16,705 bases of DNA from JBBDIK01 sp964640385. Lineage in GTDB: Bacteria; Actinomycetota; UBA4738; JBBDHU01. The position numbers and the translations under genes are program-made. Location: contig CAZXFL010000031.1 in NCBI GenBank assembly GCA_964640385.1, positions 1-16,705 of the forward strand, read 5' to 3'. Below the pieces are notes generated by a model, which had not been told where the DNA came from, made no database searches, and saw only the letters and a list, made by a program, of their open reading frames with translations. Each line of letters starts with the position of its first letter. The first letter of the stretch is position 1. Positions 12,712-16,705 of the stretch are shown piece after piece.

Positions 12712-13773
12712 TTGACCAGACGTGATAACCCTGAGGAGTCACCCCACAATCAGGCGCTGAAGGAAGTTCCCCGAAACACGGTCATGATCGGTGACGCGGA
12801 GGAGCAGCTTCGCCGTCTGCCAGATGCGTCCGTCGATTGCTGCATCACGAGCGTGCCCTACTACAACGTGCGCGATTACGGCGTGCGTCGGCAGATCGGC
12901 CTTGAGTCCGACGTCGATGCGTGGGTGGAGGCTCTGCGCCCAGTCTTTAGAGAACTCGCCCGAGTCATCAAGGCGGACGGCAGCGCTTGGATCAACGTGG
13001 ACGACACGTTCTCGAGCAGTCACAAGTTCGGGGCGCCGCCAAAAGGAATGTTCCTCGCTCCGGAGAGGCTGATCCTCGCCCTCGCTCAGGATGGGTGGAT
13101 CGTGCGATCCAAGGTGATCTGGTTCAAGCCGAACCCTCTTCCGCGGGCGCTATCGGACCGGCCTAACCACTGCTACGAACCCTTCTTCCTGATCACCCGG
13201 TCGCGTGACTACCACTTCGACTTGGACAGCATTCGGATTCCGTATCGAGCGAATCGAGATGGGGACCTGCTGCCGGTTCAGTGGACGGCCGACAGCTCGG
13301 TCGATGGATCGTCTGGTGCATTCCTGGGTAAGGATCCCGGAGATGTTTGGACGATCCCCGCCAAAGGATTCTCTGGCGGGCACTTCGCGACGTTCCCCGA
13401 GACCTTGATCGAGCGTCCCATCCTCGCGTCCTGCCCGGAACGAGTCTGCGTGAAATGCGGCAAGCCTTGGAGACGAGAGTCAAAGCCACACATCGTGGGC
13501 GAGCGAATCTCCGGCCCTTCCGGCCGCGTTGCCCGATTTGCGGGGAGTTGGCGGACATATCGCCGCCGAGGCCCACTGCGCCCATCGTGTGCCTGCAAGG
13601 CCGCATGGAAACCTGGCATCGTCTTGGATCCGTTCCTCGGCGCAGGGACGGTCGGCATTGTCGCCAGGCGACTGGGTCGTGACTGGCTCGGCATCGAGCT
13701 CAACCCCCGCTATGCAAAGATGGCACGCGAACGCTTGAACGGCGAGCCAGATCGCACAGAGGTGGCCGCGTGA
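12712..13773 (+). CDS. Site-specific DNA methyltransferase (beta-class N4-cytosine/N6-adenine type)
   Basis: This 353-aa enzyme would transfer a methyl group from SAM to an exocyclic amino group of A or C in DNA. The catalytic motif IV comes first (TSVPYYNVRDYG, residues 46-57) and the SAM-binding motif I near the C-terminus (VLDPFLGAGTVG, about 304-315, followed by GIELNPRY). This order is that of beta-class enzymes. Between them is the recognition region with a cysteine cluster (CPERVCVKCGKPW ... CACK) that looks like a zinc-binding insert, common in phage and mobile-element methylases. The usual SPPY in motif IV is SVPY here. The frame is open from 12658; the TTG at 12712 was chosen because CGGAGG lies four bases upstream. 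An ATG at 12784 would cut close to motif X. No restriction endonuclease is adjacent, so it is an orphan or element-protecting methylase. Confidence 0.85.
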   Translation: MTRRDNPEESPHNQALKEVPRNTVMIGDAEEQLRRLPDASVDCCITSVPYYNVRDYGVRRQIGLESDVDAWVEALRPVFRELARVIKADGSAWINVDDTFSSSHKFGAPPKGMFLAPERLILALAQDGWIVRSKVIWFKPNPLPRALSDRPNHCYEPFFLITRSRDYHFDLDSIRIPYRANRDGDLLPVQWTADSSVDGSSGAFLGKDPGDVWTIPAKGFSGGHFATFPETLIERPILASCPERVCVKCGKPWRRESKPHIVGERISGPSGRVARFAGSWRTYRRRGPLRPSCACKAAWKPGIVLDPFLGAGTVGIVARRLGRDWLGIELNPRYAKMARERLNGEPDRTEVAA

Positions 13774-13900
13774 TCCCCATCACGCGCTTCGCTCGCCCGT
13801 TTCGCTCGCGTTTCGGTCGCGAAACGCGAATAGGCCCCTTGAGCGGCGGGTTCAGTCTGAAACTAGGGCAGGCTTTCCTAGCATCTGAGGGTGAACTGAG
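13774..13900. other. Intergenic region with hairpin and short repeat
   Basis: A perfect 10-bp stem, TCGCGTTTCG (13806-13815) with CGAAACGCGA (13820-13829), closes a 4-base GTCG loop. It lies about 30 bases after the methyltransferase stop and is a plausible terminator, although no T run follows. TTCGCTCGC occurs twice just upstream of or within the stem. TTCAGTCTGAAA (13851-13862) is a near-palindrome related to the TTTCAAACTGAG repeats. TAGCAT (13879-13884) could be a -10 box for the next gene, and GAGGG (13887-13891) is its ribosome binding site. Confidence 0.5.
13806..13829 (+). terminator. Probable hairpin terminator after the methyltransferase gene
   Basis: The stem is 10 bp with a 4-base loop and no mismatch. 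It sits between two genes read in the same direction, directly downstream of the methyltransferase. A classical U tract is absent, so termination would be of the U-less kind reported for high-GC actinobacteria, or the palindrome has another role. Confidence 0.5.
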
Positions 13901-14740
13901 GTGAGCGCCTCAACGCTTCTAACTGATCGAGAGCAGCAAGCCCTTGTACTCGTGAGCCGATTCCATTTCCTTACGAGTTGGCACGTTCAATCGCTGCTAT
14001 TCAACGGATCCGGAATGATGCCGAACTCACAGGCGGTGATTGCTCGCAGAATGCTGAAGACTCTCGTCGACCGAAAGCTCCTTCAGCGTGTTCCCCGTCC
14101 GATGGGTGGACCAGGAGGTGGATCGTCCCCACACGTATTTTGCATCGCTGCTAAGGGAGCGACTCTCCTTGCTCGAGCCGGTTCGCAATATCCGAGGCGA
14201 GATGTCCCTCGTGGCACCCACCTGCTCATGCACGCCATGTCGACGGCAGACTTCGCGGTAGCAGTTCAGGAAGCGGCGGGGTCATCGCCCGAAGACGAAC
14301 TTGTCGAGTGGTCGTGCGACTGGGAAACGGCCGAGCGACTTGGACCCACGGACCTCATCCCCGATGCCTTCATGATCTATCAGAGCGGGGGGCTTGAACT
14401 CCATGCTTTCATCGAAATTGACCGCGGCACGGTCAACTCCAAGAAATTCGCCGCCAAGATCGAGCGCTATCTGGACCTCCTTTCATCGGGGACGTGGCAG
14501 CCGCAGCTTGCTGTTTGGCCGACGGTTCTGACGCTAGTTCCAGATGCCGCGAGGGTCCGGCTCTTGAAGCGAGCCACGGAGGCAGTTCTCGAGCATCGAG
14601 GTGGCGGTCTGGCGGATGCCTCCGAGTTTGCCTTCGCGGTCCAAGATGAGGCCTGCCGGAACCCGGTGGGCAGGGTGTGGATAACTGCGGGTGCGGGGGT
14701 CCGAACAGGCCTATTTCCTCAAGGAGACCAGAGTGGATAG
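13901..14740 (+). CDS. Replication-relaxation (Replic_Relax) family protein
   Basis: This 279-aa protein is of the type found on actinobacterial plasmids, phages and integrative elements. The N-terminus is a winged-helix DNA-binding region (LTDREQQALVLVSRFHFLTS, then a helix with ARRMLKTLVDRKLLQRVPRP as recognition/wing). A PHVFCIAAKGATLLA strand-turn follows. The second half is a nuclease-like alpha/beta region with LIPDAFMIY and HAFIEIDRGT, a PD...E-D spacing reminiscent of PD-(D/E)xK folds, then KIERYLDLL. The start is GTG at 13901 with GAGGG nine bases upstream. It lies 41 bp before the XRE gene and its own promoter. The family is linked to plasmid replication or relaxation, but the biochemical role is not established. 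Its presence marks the segment as mobile DNA. Confidence 0.75.
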   Translation: MSASTLLTDREQQALVLVSRFHFLTSWHVQSLLFNGSGMMPNSQAVIARRMLKTLVDRKLLQRVPRPMGGPGGGSSPHVFCIAAKGATLLARAGSQYPRRDVPRGTHLLMHAMSTADFAVAVQEAAGSSPEDELVEWSCDWETAERLGPTDLIPDAFMIYQSGGLELHAFIEIDRGTVNSKKFAAKIERYLDLLSSGTWQPQLAVWPTVLTLVPDAARVRLLKRATEAVLEHRGGGLADASEFAFAVQDEACRNPVGRVWITAGAGVRTGLFPQGDQSG

Positions 14741-14744
14741 CCCG

Positions 14745-14773
14745 TTGACTGGACAGGACGCCAGGCGTATAGT
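14745..14773 (+). promoter_or_regulatory. Near-consensus sigma-A promoter of the XRE-recombinase operon
   Basis: TTGACT (14745-14750) and TATAGT (14768-14773) are spaced by exactly 17 bases. The ATG of the XRE gene starts eight bases after the -10 box, with no Shine-Dalgarno sequence, so the message is probably leaderless. A promoter this close to consensus is likely held down by a repressor. The XRE protein it encodes is the obvious candidate, although no clear operator palindrome is visible. Confidence 0.75.
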
Positions 14774-14781
14774 GCCCAATC

Positions 14782-15171
14782 ATGGGGAAGCAGAGTCCGG
14801 CACTCGATCGAAAGAAGGCCAAACGCCTAGGCGTGGAGCTGAAGCGGCTTCGAATAGCCCAAGACATTCCGGCGACGAAACTGGCGGAGACAACGGGGCT
14901 CTCGCGGTCGTACCTGTCCTACCTGGAGGGGGGCCGCTTCGCGGAGATCGGCCTAGACAAGTTCGCGCGAATCGTGGCGGCGCTGGACGCCGACCCGGAC
15001 GAGGTTCTTCGGAAGGCGGGATATCTGCCTCCGAGGAAGAAGCTGAAGTTCGACCCGGTCAAGGTTCTTCGCGAGGGTCTCGATCTGACACTGCGGCAAG
15101 CGGAAAGCGCGACGGCGTTCGCCATGTTCCTAAAGAGCAAGACGACGCGGACCCAGAGGGGGACCCTATGA
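14782..15171 (+). CDS. XRE-family (Cro/C1-type HTH) regulator
   Basis: This 129-aa protein has a single N-terminal HTH_XRE domain at residues ~16-80: LGVELKRLRIAQDIPATKLA, then ETTGLSRSYLSYLEGG (recognition helix region) and LDKFARIVAALDADPDEVLRKAGY. The C-terminal ~45 residues are basic, with no known domain. Translation probably starts at the first base or so of the transcript (ATG at 14782, eight bases after TATAGT). Its TGA overlaps the ATG of the serine recombinase (ATGA), giving a two-gene operon. The likely job is control of the recombinase and of its own promoter. A role as recombination directionality factor is also possible, since such factors are often small HTH proteins beside the integrase gene. 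Confidence 0.85.
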   Translation: MGKQSPALDRKKAKRLGVELKRLRIAQDIPATKLAETTGLSRSYLSYLEGGRFAEIGLDKFARIVAALDADPDEVLRKAGYLPPRKKLKFDPVKVLREGLDLTLRQAESATAFAMFLKSKTTRTQRGTL

Positions 15172-16679
15172 GGGCCGTCATCTACATCCGCGTGTCGACG
15201 AAGGAGCAAGCGGAGGAGGGCTACTCACTTCAGGCTCAACGCGAGGCCTGTATGAAGTACCTAGACGAGCACGGCTGGACCTTCGTGAACGAGTATCAGG
15301 ATGCTGGGGAATCTGCGCGCACAGCCAATCGACCCGCATTCCAAAAGATGCTGAGCGAAATGGTCGACGACGGGGTCAACGCCCTGGTGATCCACAAGCT
15401 CGATCGACTAGCACGCAATATCGAAGATCACGCCGCCGTCCGAGCCCGCCTTCGCGGCGCCGGTGTGGAACTCGTGAGCGTGACCGAGAACCTGGAATCG
15501 ACGGCCTCCGGGAAACTCGTGGAAGGGATTCTTGCTTCCCTTAGCGAGTGGTACAGCAACAACCTCTCCACTGAGGTCAAGAAGGGACTCAACGCCAAGG
15601 TCAAGGCTGGTGGATATCCCGGTTCGGCTCCCCTTGGATACCTGAATGTCCGAGAGGAGGCCAACGGTCGCAACGAGGCGGTGATCGTCCCTGATCCCAA
15701 GCTGGCGCCTCTAATCGAGGAGGCGTTCAGGCTCTACGCCACCGACCAGTACTGCTTGAGGGAAGTTCACGAGGAGATGCACCGTCGTGGCCTTCCCGCA
15801 TCGCGATCAGGAATCGAGAGACTCCTGCACAACCCGATCTACACGGGGCGAATCCTGTGGAAGGAAGTGATGTACGAGGGGAAGCACGAGCCCATCGTGT
15901 CTCTCGACCTGTTCAACAAGGTTCAGACGATTCTGTCCAAGAACAGCACTGCGGGTTCTCATTCCTGGAAATACGCCCATCACCTGAAGGGGTTCCTGAC
16001 CTGCGGCACTTGCGGGGCGGGCATGTCCTACATGCTCGTGAAACAGAAGAAGCACGGATACTTCTATTGCCTTGGGAAGCACCGTCGACGCACCGAATGC
16101 GAGGAGCCATACGTGGCGGTCGAGTCGATCGAGGCCCAGATCGAGGAGCTGTTCCGTGGAATCAGGATCCCCGAGGAGTTCCATAGGAAGATCGTCGAAG
16201 AGATCGAGGCTGAGATCGCATCGCGAGAGACGGACCGGGCCGGGTCGGCCAAGTTCCTCAGCAAGCGGCTCGAAGCTCTCTCCAAGAAGAGAGAGAAGCT
16301 GTTGGAGCTTTGGTATCAGGAAGCGATTGACCTGGTGAAGTTCAAGTCAGAGCAGGAGAAGATTGACGAGCAGATGAAGGCGGTGTCCCGAGAACTGGAC
16401 GTGCAGACAGACGAGCTCCATGAGACCCGCGATATCCTCGACATCGCCGTCAAACTCGCGAAGAACGTCGGTCGCAGCTTCGAGAAAGCGACCCCCGATG
16501 TGAAGAAGCTGTGGCTGGAGGCTTGCTTCAGGGAGATCCAGGTGAGCGGCAAGGAGATCTCGTCCTTCGCCTACCGAGAGCCGTTCGATCGGCTGGTCGC
16601 AATCGACGGGGGGTCGTCTCCCACCACTGGTTCGAACTCTACCGCCTGGCTGGCTAGACAATGTTCGAACCGCCTCTGA
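15168..16679 (+). CDS. Large serine recombinase (integrase)
   Basis: This 503-aa site-specific recombinase cuts and rejoins attP/attB through a phosphoserine link. The N-terminal resolvase domain (1-150) has YIRVSTKEQ with nucleophile Ser10, and HKLDRLARN with catalytic arginines (Arg80, Arg83). A recombinase domain (about 155-260) contains AGGYPGSAPLGY, ASRSGIERLLHNPIYTGRI and PIVSLDLFNKVQ. A zinc ribbon follows: Cys279, Cys282, Cys301 and Cys311. Residues ~338-440 form the coiled coil, followed by VKKLWLEACFREIQVSGKEI. The frame is open from 14691, but 15168 (ATG, overlapping the XRE stop) is the obvious start. The last ~25 residues (SSPTTGSNSTAWLARQCSNR and beyond) look non-conserved, and the TGA stop lies inside the dispersed repeat at 16663. 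This would fit an integrated attachment-site junction directly behind the gene. Confidence 0.9.
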   Translation: MRAVIYIRVSTKEQAEEGYSLQAQREACMKYLDEHGWTFVNEYQDAGESARTANRPAFQKMLSEMVDDGVNALVIHKLDRLARNIEDHAAVRARLRGAGVELVSVTENLESTASGKLVEGILASLSEWYSNNLSTEVKKGLNAKVKAGGYPGSAPLGYLNVREEANGRNEAVIVPDPKLAPLIEEAFRLYATDQYCLREVHEEMHRRGLPASRSGIERLLHNPIYTGRILWKEVMYEGKHEPIVSLDLFNKVQTILSKNSTAGSHSWKYAHHLKGFLTCGTCGAGMSYMLVKQKKHGYFYCLGKHRRRTECEEPYVAVESIEAQIEELFRGIRIPEEFHRKIVEEIEAEIASRETDRAGSAKFLSKRLEALSKKREKLLELWYQEAIDLVKFKSEQEKIDEQMKAVSRELDVQTDELHETRDILDIAVKLAKNVGRSFEKATPDVKKLWLEACFREIQVSGKEISSFAYREPFDRLVAIDGGSSPTTGSNSTAWLARQCSNRL

Positions 16680-16705
16680 CCTGCTGAAACGGCTTTCAGA
16701 AATGC
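16663..16705 (+). repeat. Dispersed repeat, copy 3 (partial, cut by the window edge); possible att-site junction
   Basis: From the palindrome GTTCGAAC (16663-16670) onwards, the sequence matches 2157-2199, with 27 identical bases before the first mismatch and few differences after. Upstream of the palindrome, similarity to the other copies (CTTGGTGGGACGCA before GTTCGAAC) ends, and the recombinase coding sequence takes over. Another GTTCGAAC lies 34 bases earlier at 16629-16636, still within the gene. The abrupt break in the repeat next to an integrase gene is what an insertion junction would look like, but the other half of this copy is not in the window. Confidence 0.6.

Noticed and set aside
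13774..13830. CRISPR-like or tandem repeat from repeated TTCGCTCGC
   Set aside because: Only two short units occur, within and next to a single hairpin. There is no spacer pattern.
14691..15167. Long in-frame upstream extension of the recombinase (adding ~159 residues)
   Set aside because: It runs through the XRE gene in another frame and is low-complexity Gly/Arg/Glu. The recombinase signature YIRVSTKEQ begins right after the ATG at 15168, which overlaps the XRE stop.
16629..16670. tRNA gene or tRNA-derived att site suggested by GTTCGAAC
   Set aside because: The T-loop-like octamer is present, but the flanking bases do not pair as a T stem, and no acceptor, D or anticodon arms can be found.

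Overview
The window looks like a high-GC actinobacterial chromosome, probably a metagenome scaffold from an uncultured lineage. The signs are G/C-rich codon use, Shine-Dalgarno-less (leaderless) starts placed directly behind -10-like boxes, RNase HII and Replic_Relax proteins of actinobacterial type, and many secreted beta-propeller lipoproteins. A run of poly-G around a 10-N gap (6176-6293) splits the window. Linkage of the left part (1-6175) to the right part (6294-16705) is a scaffolding inference. Both parts carry members of one dispersed repeat, which supports a common genome.

Left part: two operon-like blocks of exported proteins on the + strand. Block 1 has a secreted RTX-type calcium-binding repeat protein (376-972) and a TolB/PD40 propeller lipoprotein (975-2042). 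Block 2 has a Kelch lipoprotein (2325-3899), a TolB-like lipoprotein (3900-5021) and a second Kelch lipoprotein (5018-6166), abutting or overlapping. Each block is preceded by a copy of a ~205-215 bp repeat. The most conserved part of the repeat is a promoter-like module, GGAAC-N18-GTCT-N7-ATG, which resembles an ECF-sigma promoter with a leaderless start. The same module, without the rest of the repeat, occurs exactly spaced before a third exported protein (11682-12122). This suggests one extracytoplasmic-stress regulon.

Right part, minus strand: a three-gene operon encoding a SIR2-domain effector (10418-9021), a small uncharacterised protein (9018-8425) and an SMC/Rad50-like ATPase with a CxxC hook (8428-6305). 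Gene order and content match Lamassu / ABC-three-component antiphage or anti-plasmid systems with a SIR2 (NADase) effector. Upstream lie a broken Mrr-like nuclease remnant (10888-10572) and rnhB (RNase HII).

Right part, plus strand: a small exported protein, an unknown 145-aa protein, a beta-class DNA methyltransferase with a zinc-binding insert (12712-13773), a Replic_Relax-type protein (13901-14740), a leaderless XRE regulator with a near-consensus sigma-A promoter (14782-15171), and a large serine recombinase (15168-16679). The recombinase stop codon lies inside a third copy of the dispersed repeat. This looks like the integrase end of an integrative element, so the right part is best read as a defence and mobility island next to the housekeeping gene rnhB.
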